Origin: Dryomyza anilis
Taxonomy: Eukaryota; Arthropoda; Insecta; Diptera; Dryomyzidae
Length of the DNA stretch: 64,000 nucleotides
Assembly: GCA_951804985.1 (NCBI GenBank)
Contig: OX638130.1
Coordinates: 82,640,583-82,704,582 of the forward strand
Reading direction: 5' to 3'
The notes under the pieces were generated by a model that saw only the letters and a list, made by a program, of their open reading frames with translations, did not search any database and was not told the DNA's origin. A program made the translations under genes and the position numbers. Numbering within the stretch: the stretch's first letter is position 1; each line of letters opens with the position of its first letter. This document shows, in pieces, positions 33,290 through 44,707 of the stretch.

Positions 33290-34655
33290 TTGCCACACGG
33301 AGGGAAAAAAGTTCTAAAATCCAGAAGGAATCAAGAAGATACGGAGTGATGTATAGCTAAACCGAAAAATTCTTAATTTCAAGAAATGGATTTTCTTAGT
33401 TGTCAAAAAAGTAACTAAGTAGAATTTTTCTTAGATTCAGTTATTAATTTCTTGGTATCAAATAAGTAACTAAGTAGAATAAGTCTTGAATTCAGTTATT
33501 AATTTCTTAGGTATCAAAAATGTTGTTGTTTTCGTCCCAAAAATTTAATGAACACGTGTTTGTATAGTTGTTGTTTTTTCGATCTTGCTTTGTCGTTATT
33601 ATGTTTTGTTTTACTTTGTCCGTCTGCCAGCCCCATCTGTTTGTTCGTGTGTCTGTCTGTCGATATGTTGAAAGTAACTAAAAGCAATTATTTCGAAGCT
33701 AACATAAAATAAAAAAAAATATAGTGGAGTTAATTTATTGTTTTTTTAGAACTTTATTACATATATGCATTTTTGTATAGTAAATGACTTCTTTGAATAC
33801 TTAATGTAATTGAATTGTTTATTTTATTTCTATTATTATTTAATTTAATCTCTGTATTATTCTGAAACCGTTTACTTACCTTATACACTTTCTCCTCTTC
33901 TGTTGCCTCTTCTGTTGGTTATGTATAAACCCTCCGCACGTTACCCATAAGCATTGTATAGTGTATTTAGATAACAATGGAATGAAATCAACTTGGTATT
34001 TATGCAAAATTAAACCCCAATTTATGTTTACGAACTGAAACAATACCAATATTCGTAGGAAAAATCGTTTTTTCTATTTATATCTTTAACATTCATACAT
34101 ACACAGACGCTTGCTTGTCTGGCTGTGCTTTGTTGTTCTATTCGTGAAAACACACACATGCAAACATTGTATATCATGCCGTTTTTTGATACCTAGGAAA
34201 AAAACATCTGCAATCCAGACAAATTGTACTTAGTTACTTTTTTGATACCTAAGAACTAAATGTCTGAATATCTAGAAAAATTTGGCTTAGTTACTTTCAA
34301 CAGACAGACAAGCAGACTAACAAACAGATGGCGACCTCGCAAAACAAAGCATACAGACAGAGCAATTTCGATGAAAACAACAACAATACATGAATACGTG
34401 TTCTTTTTGCGATGAATACAGCAACAATTTTGCGTGTTCTTTTTGGTTTTTAATAATCAATAAATAAACTTCTGAAAATCCAGTTGAATAAAGTTTGTTT
34501 ACTTTTTCGACAACTAAGTAATTTGCTTTCTTGATATCCAGATGACAAATTCTTGAATTTTAGTAGTATTTGATTGATATTAGGCAAATTCTACTATTTT
34601 TCTTTCTAACCGAATTCTTCTCGAGTTTTAGAAGTTTTAGAATTCCGTGCAATAA
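33290..34655. mobile_element. Foldback-like element with inverted subterminal repeats
   Basis: The left side has AAGTAACTAAGTAGAAT repeated at 33409 and 33464 with GGTATCAAA between. The right side carries the complement (ACTTAGTTACTTTTTTGATAC) near 34227 and again near 34283. The ends CACACGGA...TTCTAAAA and TTTTAGAATTCCGTG are imperfect inverted repeats. The middle has TCTG/CAGA-rich runs. No coding frame. Confidence 0.65.
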
Positions 34656-36033
34656 TACAAAAATAATGTCATCGACGATTCCTTACTGATTCCCAAATGT
34701 CAGGTCAAGGACGACATTTTTATAGAAATGTCCAACATTTAATACATGACATGTCATTATCGCTGTCATGCACGTCTTTCATAGACGCTGCATTGATAAA
34801 TCTGTATGATGAAGTCATGCATGTCAAAGACATTTCATTAAAGATACCTTAAATGCCTGTCATATACAATTTCATTGATGATTTCTACGAATCTTGAATT
34901 AAATTAAATCAAATTTTGTGTTTTGTACCCAACAAATAAACTACAAACAATTGGCAAAATGCATTGAGTGGCATATCGTACAGCTGTTTCAGAGGCAGCC
35001 CCCATCTCAGCGATCTTTCTCTGCAGATTCTATATTTCAAGTCGCTAAAGTTTTCCTTTTCCAAGGAACATAATATGAATTATTTAAATAAATATTATGT
35101 AAAAACTACATACTTAATATTTCATTTTATTTTGCCAGTACGAAAAATGAAAAATGCCAACCATTGATGTACATTTTTTCCCGGGCATTATTTAGCATTT
35201 CAGTATCTGCTGCGACTGTGACAACGAAACCATATTTATGACTGCAAACGTAATTCATTTCACAAACAAGTGGGCAAATTGTTAATAATTTTCATAATAA
35301 AAGTGCATTCAAAAATTATTTCACTATTTAATTCGCAAATTGAATTTGTCCACAGCTTCAAACAGCAACTCGCCCAACTAAAAAGTGCTGCGACGGCTGT
35401 TGCTGCTGTTACTTCTGGCTCATATAATGCGGCAATAACAAAAAAAATCAACTGCAGCGCCATTCAAAAGGATTTCTTCAACTAATTTCGTGCACTTCAA
35501 CTAAAAAAGTGAAAACACGGAAATTTGCACAAATAAATTCGACGCTGCGAAGCACGCAAAAAAATTGGCCAAAGACGATGGAGCAGCAGAATCACGAAGA
35601 ATACACCGGAAACTGCAGTAAATTCTCATTTATGTCCAATTCAACTTTTCCACTTTATATCCTTCCGCGCAACGCGCTGCAGCTGCACATTTGATGCTGT
35701 TGCTGCTGCTGCCACTGCTGCTTCTCGTGGCGCAAAAGTTGTACGCAAGCAAAATGCGAAAGCTGAAAAAAAACCAATTGACAAAATGTATAAACGAGAG
35801 AAACCCATACTGAGTGCCCGCCGCAGCAACAGAACCACTGGCGACGTGCAACGCCAACCATGTGCGGCGGCAAAAATATGCAGCAACATAAACATTCCAG
35901 ACATGGAATAAAAACGCACATTACGAACCGAGATGGACGATAAAGGACGAAAACGGGCATAAAGAGACGTCATGACTGTATGCAGCTGTAAAGTACATAA
36001 CCACACTGACCAGTTAGTTATAAATTGAAACAA
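34656..36033. other. Unique-looking island, partly GC-rich
   Basis: 34.68-34.90 kb has CATGTCATT/GACATTT repeats. 35.2-36.0 kb is complex with GCTGCTGCTG runs and several overlapping frames on both strands, none with a recognisable domain. An ATG in fair context at 35578 opens 39 codons with a possible GTAAAT donor at 35617. It may be promoter or first-exon DNA, but this is speculative. Confidence 0.4.
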
Positions 36034-36286
36034 ATTTTTCTTCGTACGATAGGGCCTTAATTACAAAATTGATACGAATTATTAATTCTTATTGTTTGAA
36101 TAGGTTTCAATATTCCTATTGAAGTAAAAAGTGAAGTGAAAAAATATGACTCTAACAAACATAATTAGCATCCAATAATCGATATATGTTTTGAGAATTA
36201 TTTATGGTTATCCCTGAATATAACTTAAGTGCATCACATCCATAACCTGAATCTTATTCCATGAGTTTAGAATAGACGAAAGCGCA

Positions 36287-36486
36287 NNNNNNNNNNNNNN
36301 NNNNNNNNNNNNNNNNNNNNNNNNNNNNNNNNNNNNNNNNNNNNNNNNNNNNNNNNNNNNNNNNNNNNNNNNNNNNNNNNNNNNNNNNNNNNNNNNNNNN
36401 NNNNNNNNNNNNNNNNNNNNNNNNNNNNNNNNNNNNNNNNNNNNNNNNNNNNNNNNNNNNNNNNNNNNNNNNNNNNNNNNNNNNNN
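36287..36486. other. Assembly gap, 200 N
   Basis: Exactly 200 undetermined bases, a conventional scaffold-gap size. The sequence on its right (36486-36590) is a dispersed repeat also seen at 14412-14490, which probably caused the break. Confidence 0.98.
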
Positions 36487-36809
36487 AATTTCGATAAATA
36501 ATTAAACAATTCCGAGACAAAATTTCTCTCTTTTTTCTAAAATATTTCGGGCATATTTCTGGCAAACACACAGATAAATAGTTTATTTTCGGATGGAATA
36601 TTTTACCTTATTTTAGATCACTATACTTGGAATAATTAATTATAAATCATATATTTGATATTTATTCTTATAACATCACTGAAAAGTAACTTTAATACAA
36701 AAATACATATAATTAAAACATTAGGAATACTAGTGATTCTATCCATATTCACAATGGGTATTCTCGGTATTCGTGATACCAAGAATAGTGATGATGAATT
36801 CTGAAAGTT

Positions 36810-37160
36810 ATTGTCGTTCTATACCGGCTATAAATACCCTACACATATGTGATAATGTGTGCGGTGATATGTCACTAGAGTTTACAAATTCTGAAAATAA
36901 CTATAAACTTGAAATCTCTGAAGAATTTCCTTTCATTTGATACCCATATACTTAAATGGATAGGTATACCAAATTTCAATTTTTTTTTTTCCGAACCACA
37001 AGCGGGTTTTCGGGGAAGCATTATTTTCAAATATTTAAGCATAAAATCAAATATATTTTACCAAGAAAGTTCACTTAAGACCGTGTAAATTAAAATTCAT
37101 CTGTAGATGTAAATTTTATATGAGGTATTTGAACATAAATGGTCGAGTGGTCTCAGGTCA
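36810..37160 (+). mobile_element. DINE-1-like element, subfamily 2, 5' part
   Basis: TATACCGGCTATAAATACCC, ATTTGATACCCATATACTTA and ATTTTATATGAGGTATTTGA match the elements at 27580 and 50312 in order. The microsatellite and 3' end are missing. Confidence 0.7.
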
Positions 37161-37399
37161 CAATTTTCTTTTTGGATGATATTTCGTAATGAACCCCTAA
37201 CGGAAATTTTGGCTTTTTGTGGTATTTCATTTGTTTTGGGGTCTATTTAATTATCTGAATTAGGAGGTTATTTCATTTCATTTTTTTTTTTTGGTATTTC
37301 ATTAACAACAATTTGGTTAATAAATTTGGGCATTATTTAATTTTTGTTGTTGTTTATTTTATTGGACGTTATTCATTTCGTAGCGCCAAAAAAAAACTA

Positions 37400-37905
37400 T
37401 AATTATGGAAAAAGTACTTTTTTGAATATGACGCCGTCAAAAAATCATCTTGAAATTTGGTACGAAATTTTTTTATAATAAATCAACGAAGTTTTAGAAT
37501 TATTTTCAAAATTTAAAAAAATGTCCTTTTTAAGAACATCAAATTTCTAGTGTAAGATAATGACCACATGTTCAAGTTTAGAAGTTATGATTTAAATTTT
37601 AGAAAAACTTGTTGTATGAAACGAGACTTAAATGCAATTGCAAGCATTTATCGTTCAAAAGATATTTCAATATGCGCGGTATAGAACAATGTTTCCATGA
37701 AAAGATGTTGTTAACCTTAGTCCAGGCTTGGACCTGGGACCTTTCAGCTCAAACTCCAACGTACTAACGACGCTACAATATAATAGTTGTTGGAACTATT
37801 AAAAAAATGAATATAGGTTACCCTATACCAGTAACCTATATTTTATTGAAATCGAGGAGGACAAGTTCCAACCCCAGGTCGATTTGGTGTGGAATGGCTC
37901 GTTCA
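37400..37905 (+). mobile_element. Half copy of the long-inverted-repeat element
   Basis: Blocks GACGCCGTCAAAAAATCATC, GACCACATGTTCAAG, AAGAAGTTATGA-like text and TCGATTTGGTGTGGAATGGC appear in the same order as the right arm and right flank of the element at 60783-61850. A SINE fragment (37685-37780, minus) is inserted between. Confidence 0.6.
37685..37780 (-). mobile_element. tRNA-derived SINE fragment, copy 5
   Basis: Complemented, it carries a degenerate GGACC-rich tRNA-like head and TAACAACATCTTTTCATGGAA, matching the 5' third of copies 1 and 2. Confidence 0.65.
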
Positions 37906-37963
37906 TGAAATTTTCTTTTCATTTTCAACAAATACTTCTAGAGTTTAAGAAGTTTTTGCATAC

Positions 37964-38185
37964 TTTTACGTTATTTTAAGAATGTATTTTCGGAATTAAT
38001 TTGGAATTTTCGATCAGGTGTACGGTAAGATGCGGCCACCATTACTGAAATGGATAATTGTCAAAGTACGATAATTTTACGTTATTTTAAGAATGTATTT
38101 CCGGAATTAATTTGGAATTTTCTATCAGGTGTGGGGTAAGATGCGGCCACCATTACTGAAATGGATAATTGTCAAAGTACGATGT
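37964..38185. repeat. Tandem duplication, two 111-bp units
   Basis: Units at 37964-38074 and 38075-38185 are almost identical (TTTTACGTTATTTTAAG start, GTAAGATGCGGCCACC, ACTGAAATGGATAATTG). A further 15-base repeat (CGATGTTTTAAATA) follows immediately. A recent local duplication. Confidence 0.9.
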
Positions 38186-38229
38186 TTTAAATACGATGTT
38201 TTAAATATGATAGGCCGGCACAAAATCCC

Positions 38230-39050
38230 ATTTTTTAAGATGATTTCTATTTTATTTTTTTGGTTAGCAAGATTCACTTAAAGCTGCCATGTCGTTCTGG
38301 CGAAGAATTTGGTTCTGACATATGATCAAGAAAATAGAATTTAAATGAACTCAGCAGCAGAAACAGAAAGACAGACAATCCGACCGACCGACATACCGAG
38401 CACCAACAGCGATATCCACACACACACTTAGATACATGGCGGGATGTGTGTTCATCTATGTATGCAAAGTGACACTTTTGGAGCAGAAGTTGACATTTTT
38501 ATTTAAAAGACGAAAATTCGCTGTGAGTACGAAGCGGAGCACTGCAAACAGAAAAGGAAAAAAGAGAAGGAGAAGGAGGAGAAAATACACATAAAAATAA
38601 CGGGAATCATTGTGAATTACGTAAAAAGAAATAAGGATGCGCTGACAAGGACATTGCAAAAACAAAGGCGAAGCCAGCACTGATTCTGAAGCTGCTGCTG
38701 CTGGCGCTATTGCTGGATACGGCTGGAAAGCGCCCTCTGGTGTTGCTATGCAAACGCGTCATTCAGTCACTCAGTCAACTGGTTCAAATCGAGCAGCAGC
38801 AACAGCAGCAACGTTTTGTGGCGCACGTCATGCCGACGCCGCACAAAAAGAAATAACATTTTGGAGCACTTTATATGCGTTGCGGAAATGGCTGCAAGGA
38901 TAACGTCTAAATCACTTAATTTATGCTGTCGCAGTGGCTGAAACCCGCCTCACAAACAGACGCCCAGAGAAGCCGAAATAACATGTCTTTGTTAATTCCA
39001 GTCAAGAGTTTCGATGGAGGTATGGATGGCATGGTTCACATATAAATGAT
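38230..39050. other. Unique-looking GC-richer island
   Basis: CAGCAGCAACAGCAGCAAC near 38795, CTGCTGCTGCTGG near 38695 and GAC/CCGACCGACC near 38385. Complex sequence unlike the flanks and not matching any repeat here. No coding frame beyond 74 codons. Possibly regulatory or UTR DNA. Confidence 0.4.
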
Positions 39051-39393
39051 TTTTATGTTTTCAAATCGTATTTTTTTTTTATTTGTTACTTTGTATGATT
39101 CAGAAAATATATTTTAATATTTGAATTATTATTTTTTTTTTGTTAAATTAATCAATGGTTATTAATGAATAAAAAAATATACAAAGTAAATTCAAATAAT
39201 ATTTACAATTTTAGGCTTCTTTAAAAATGTATTGGATAAATGAATTTAAACTGGTAATTATAAAAAAAATGCAAAAGTTCAGAAAGTAGAATTGTATAAT
39301 ATCGTAAAATACTATCCATATATAATAATTTTTATATAAAAATTAATAAAAAATTAGTATTTTATTTTTCAGGATTTCTTTCCAAAATATGGG

Positions 39394-39966
39394 AGACCGG
39401 GACTAAGTGGACATCGGGGCAAAGTCAACTTTTGCTTTAAAACGCGAATGGGATGTCAGATCAACTTCAAATTTACACTGTACACGTAATATTAGATGCC
39501 ACTGTTACCAAAGAAGAGAAATCCATTTTGCGCTGGAACTTCAATTTTTATGTAATAAAATGTGTTTTTGACTCCAAAAGTTAGATAAAGCAGTAAACTT
39601 GTACCTGTCACAAAAGTTTTGATCATTCATATATTTTGTTGTGAGTTTTATGCAGTAAGGGGTTAACATGTCGTGCTGATTTATTTTATTTTTCCATTCA
39701 GATTCGTCGAAAATACAATTTATGAAACTTTTTGTTCTAAGATTTTTACAAAATAGTGCATTCTTACAATATAAGGAGACTTGTCAATCATTTGACCATG
39801 ATTTAAGAAGTTATTGCAAAAAATAGATAAAATGTGAATAATATGACCGGAATAAAACAGCTAGAATAGTTTTATCTTGAAATATATAATTCAATCAAAT
39901 TAACAGATATCAGCAAAAATGTGCATTCGCGGGAAAAGTGGGTAGTGTTGACTTTACCCCAGCCTA
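39394..39966. mobile_element. GGGGCAAAGTCAAC inverted-repeat element
   Basis: GGGGCAAAGTCAAC at 39416-39429 and GTTGACTTTACCCC at 39947-39960 are complementary at 13 of 14 positions. The 3' end ACTTTACCCCAGCC resembles ACTTCACCCCAGGC near 52318, so it belongs to a dispersed family. Noncoding. Confidence 0.55.
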
Positions 39967-40134
39967 TTTTCAGAAGCAGGTTTGAGGTTGTGTCGCATTT
40001 GCATTTGTTTCGTGGAAACTAAATATTGTAGATCTTTACAGCGTATGGAACATTTTTAGCTAATGAACCAGTCTATCCAACTGTATTATTATTTTTGTCC
40101 TATGTCATTGATATGGTGGTCAAAATTAGCATTG

Positions 40135-41376
40135 AAAAAAGGTCTCCCCTACTATAAGTTTGTATGCAAACATACAGCTTTTTCAACTAAAACATCTGAT
40201 ATGTTTCAATAGAAACATATTTATATTCAGCCCGTTCCAAACAAGTTTGATATTTAATATACTAATGTTCTGGTTTAAATAGTTGTTTGTTCAAATCAAT
40301 AAGTAATACTTATGTAGTAATAATTATGTATCTATTTGATGAAACATCATTTTAAGGTGATACATCAAAATGTTTCCGTGTATTCTTAAAACAACATAAT
40401 TGTAAATCAGAGCTTATTACAACCCAAGCAACCACGGCTTGACAATTGTCACAATCTATTGTGGCCTTTTAAGTTACCTCTGACACCAGTGTTACAAACT
40501 GATAATGTTTAGTTCCAAAGCGGTGACTAATAACAAGTATGGAACATACGCAATAATATGTCACAATGCTGTGATATATAAGTCACATTCTGATAAATAA
40601 TTAAAAGTATTATGTTCCATATATGTCGCATGTATAGAATAAAGAACCTAATAGGAACATGTTTATAAATAATGTATCTAATTAACATTAAAATTTAATA
40701 AATGTATACACGACATATTTATTACATCCACTACATATGTTTATGGAAAGTTGTGTTGAAAAAATAGACATCCGCAATAGCATAATTTAAATAATAAAAA
40801 AATATCACAATTTTAATAAATTTTCACAAATTGCATTTCATTGGGTGCGCGTAAAAATTAGAGGGGGTAGATTATATGGTATAACCCGCGAACTTGAATC
40901 GTTTGTTTCGAGTTGTAATTTTTCCAAAACTCTGTTCGTAAAGACTTTTATTATTGTGCCATGTGTATTTTTGACATTATGTGCGTAGGATCTTTATTAT
41001 TTTTATTTTGAATCTACACCTAAATTACAGTTCAAGTTAAAATTTCAGTTCAAGTTTTAAATAGGTCAACCGAAACTTTAAGTCTTGAACAGTGTCCAAG
41101 TAACCGAATTGTTGCAACTAAGCCCCGGGGTTTTTTTAGCTGGCAATTGGGTGGCAAATAAGTATATTTCACATGATTTAGAACAAACACTTTAATGGCA
41201 AATGCGTGGCTACCACTTAAGTTGCCACAAAGTGGTTAATTGGGCACTGTTCAAGACTTATTACAACCGTGTTTATAAAGAAGTTACTAGGAAATTTAAA
41301 TTATATTTATATAAAGCTCCCAACACTGATAATGACTGCAATATTATGTTTGGGAGAGCTCTTTTTTTTATGCGTG
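40135..41376 (-). mobile_element. CACGCTGC TA-element, copy 4, interrupted
   Basis: Complemented, it starts TA-CACGC near 41377, continues AGAGCTCTCCCAAACATAAT and later AAACATTTTGATG and GAAACATATTTATATTCAG, as in copy 2. The run is split by a separate element at 40423-41244. The far boundary near 40135 is approximate. Confidence 0.6.
40423..41244. mobile_element. CCCAA-ended element nested in copy 4 (822 bp)
   Basis: It starts CCCAAGCAACCAC, and its right end, complemented, is CCCAATTAACCAC (11 of 13). The halves of the host transposon resume on both sides. The ends resemble the CCCAAGTAAC MITE at 12409. A GTCCAAGTAACC block near 41095 sits inside. Confidence 0.6.
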
Positions 41377-41377
41377 T

Positions 41378-43490
41378 AGGGCATTTGTGTAAGGAAATGC
41401 ATTTTTTTTTATTCTACAAGGGCTGACAGGCCTAAAATTCCGATAACAGTTTTCTTAAAAACGTTGTGTAATAGAAAAATCAAAGTATGCAGTGAAAATC
41501 AGAACCCAAGAATTATAGAATTGATGTGTGGGATAGCGTCTGTGGCTCGACTGATATACGTTGGACTACGAGCCGATATATGTACCGAGTAAAAGTCAAA
41601 ACGGATGAACCCAAAGGAATATAATGTTGATTTACTGTATCTTGTACCTTGTGGCTGAGTATAGGGTATATGTTTTTCGGATTATTAGACTGTGCCTAGC
41701 ACCCAGCATTTAAGATAGCGAATTAAATGAAATTTAGTTCAGCGCTATATTTTTCTATTTTAAATGATATCACCAAATTTGGTCGAGATGGGACCAATAG
41801 GCAAGTTACATTACTCTCACCGGAACATACTCCACCGAAACTCAGCGCTTCAGATTCACAACACTAAAACTCACCGCACTAAAACTCACCACAGAAAATG
41901 AAAATGACCTGTTTAAATAAACAAGTAAAAATTGTCTCGAGAAATAATTATGTGGCAAATAATTTTTCGGGTTGAATTGTCTCTTGGAAAGTTCTCTTGG
42001 TGAAGAATTATCTGGAGAAAATAGACCAATGCTTGGTTAAAAAACCTTTGCCCAAGACTCAGCCAGAACTGGGAGACCAATCCCTGGTAAGGTAGTTCTT
42101 GCCCAAGACTCTGCCAAACCAATGCTTGGTTAAAACACCTTTGCCCAAGATTCAGGCAGAACTAACAGACCCATGGTACCCATGTTCAAAACGCCAGGCT
42201 TGACAACGGGCGTAAGGCATATCCAACCTTGGCCGTCCAAGGAATGGCTAATTAGACTTTAATAGTCTCAGCCATGATAGGATAACTAATATGTTTCCAA
42301 AAGTCACCCAAGACTTATTGAATATGTCTTCGTGAATGAAGATTTAGCCAGGACCAAAACTTCAATTAAAAAAATAAAAACCTGATGGGACTCAAACCCG
42401 GAGCATTTTTTCAAAATCTTTAACTTTATAATTTTAATATGTCTTTCAGATTAGAAAAAAAATGACAAATTAGAAAAAAAAAAACATAAATTTTGTTTTT
42501 GAAGCAAAATTCTTAGACAATATAAGTTAGATGCATAGCCGGGGAGAGCAGTGGACGTTAATTTCCGAGTCAGGAGTTAGATTCCAGTTTGTGACAACTT
42601 AATTTTTTCTACAATTGTTTAATTACTTAAAATTGGAAATTGTATAAAATAAATGAGAAATAAATAGAATGGAAGAAAAAGAAAAGAGAGGAAAATAATT
42701 TTTTGCATTTTTAAAATGGTACAGTCCTGCGACATTATTCTTATATTATATTGGCCAAGTATTTTTTGCCAGTCTTTGCCGAATACTTAGGCTAGTCTTG
42801 CGCCCTTCTTATCATTTCAAGGCTTAACCATGCACTCCCAGAGCAATGAATTCTTGGCGCACGGCTGGGCGAACCTTGGGCCCATCGTTTTTTCCTACAT
42901 GGGGTTTAGGAAAAGATTTACATTTTCTTGAACAGCGAAAGAAATTCCATGTTTTCTTTTGACACGCTGTTTATGCTAGTGAACTTTCTATCTATACAAC
43001 TTTCTTGACTCACGTGATTGTGAGTGAGTGTGAAAAGTACAAAAAAACCCTTGAGTGAGAGTGAGTGATTAGAAAATTTATTTCGTGCGCGTGAGTCAAA
43101 ACTCACCCACGGCCATTTTCGCTCTACTCACACTCACTCACAAGCACGAGTGTAAAATTAAGATTCAATCACAATCATGCACATGTCCATCTCTACTTTG
43201 TACCATCCATTCAACTTAAAATTTGAATACGCTTTAACTCCTGATTGGATCAACTATTCCAATATTTTAAAACGATTTAAAAATATTTACAAAGTCATCG
43301 CTCAGACAAAGTTCTACATGGACCCAGCTCGTTTTAATGATTTTTAGATCAATATAAATTATCTCAACTTTTTATTTAAGTTTATTTAATTTAATTGCAA
43401 ACTATTTACCATTCATCCAGTTGTAGGTCACCATGTAATTAAATCGTGCAATAATTGGCAATGCAATAATTTGCAATTGTCCGAAAAATA
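41378..43490. repeat. Repeat-rich stretch without a gene
   Basis: It holds a SINE head fragment (about 41532-41590, GCGTCTGTGGCTCG...GTTGGACTACGAGCC), a roughly 46-bp tandem repeat at 42026-42170 (CCAATGCTTGGTTAAAA...TTTGCCCAAGA, three units) with related CTTGCCCAAG/GGCTAGTC text to about 42890, and GTGA/CTCA runs at 43008-43150. A B-box-like GGGTTTGAGTCCC lies on the minus strand near 42380. Confidence 0.5.
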
Positions 43491-44700
43491 AAAGGTGGCA
43501 GCACTAGGCAAGTAAGTTCTGCGAACTACAACAACAAACAATGCTTTCGGCCAAAGTTTCTTCGCAGTTTCTTCGTTTTCTATTAAACTTATTTTTATTG
43601 TTGGCTGTAGGTACTATTTTTATATCCCAGATGTTGTTATTCTTGTTTTTTTTTTATTTTTTATTACTCGTCTTTTGCAGTTTGTTGTAGATATTTTTTA
43701 TTTGTATTGTTTTGTTGTCTGATTTCTGGCAAAAACTTGCGATTGCGACAGATAAAAACTTGTGCGTCTTTCGAGTTCTTTTCTCTGTTGTTGTTGCCAA
43801 GAAGTTCACCGGAAGTGGCATCAAAAACAGCAGCCGTTTTTTTACGTTGCAATTCGTATTCAATACGCTGAGATTTGCTGTTACTTGTAGATGAAGTAAA
43901 ATAGAATAAGATAAGAAAAAGATAGAATAAGTTGCTAAGAGGAAGAAAAATAAGAAGCACAGGATCATGTGAAGTGGCCTTAAATATAGTACTTGCCGCC
44001 AACTTCGATGGAGACCACCGACCGCCGAACGCCATCTGACGGAATGTTGTGAATTTCTCATTATTTCGTTGAATGTGTCCGATGGGAAATGAAATGATGT
44101 TTCAAACGACCGAATCGTCGAACAATATGTCAGCGCACATGTACGTGTGTAAGCATCTGTCTGTCTGTCCGTCCGTCCGTCCGTCCGTCTGTTCTAACAT
44201 CTACCGAGATGTACGTGTATGGCGGCTGAGTGCGTTGTCTGTAAGAAATCGAAAAGTTTACAAAATAAAGATTTAAACATACCGCCAACATTGAATTCGT
44301 CTATCGCCAAACACTAACACATACATCTCACCTCATTCGGAGCAACTACTTCCGTTTCCGGCAAAGCCGATTCAATCTGAAATGTCTGCATTTATTGTTG
44401 TTGTGAATGTCTCTGACATTATTCAACATTTCTTCATTTTTGTGGTTCTTGTATAAGAACTTGTTGTATTTGCAGTTGTTGCATTTAAAGTTGTTGTATC
44501 TAATAATGTTGTTTTTGTTGTTGTAGTATCATATATGACACTGCGTTCTTGGCATCATTAACGACATGATTGAAAAACTCATTTACTATTCAGTACCATG
44601 TTATATCAATTATTTTTATGATTGTGACAATCGTATAACATAATTGCGACAATAATATCGAGAGAGGAAAATAAAGACATCAAGTATATTTCTCTGTAAA
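43490..44700. other. Unique-looking island with GTCC and GTTGTT runs
   Basis: (GTCC)n at 44163-44190 and GTTGTTGTTG-type runs near 44390-44530. Overlapping frames at 43654-44061 (-) and 44073-44276 (+) have no recognisable domain; the second is largely the microsatellite. Confidence 0.4.
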
Positions 44701-44707
44701 ATCATTA

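Noticed and set aside
35578..35694. Short coding exon starting at ATG 35578
   Set aside because: Only 39 codons, no domain, and donor and context are weak; kept only as a remark under the island.
40411..41262. 11-bp CTTATTACAAC target-site duplication around the nested element
   Set aside because: The related copy at 24930 has a similar internal repeat at that position, so the duplication predates the insertion.
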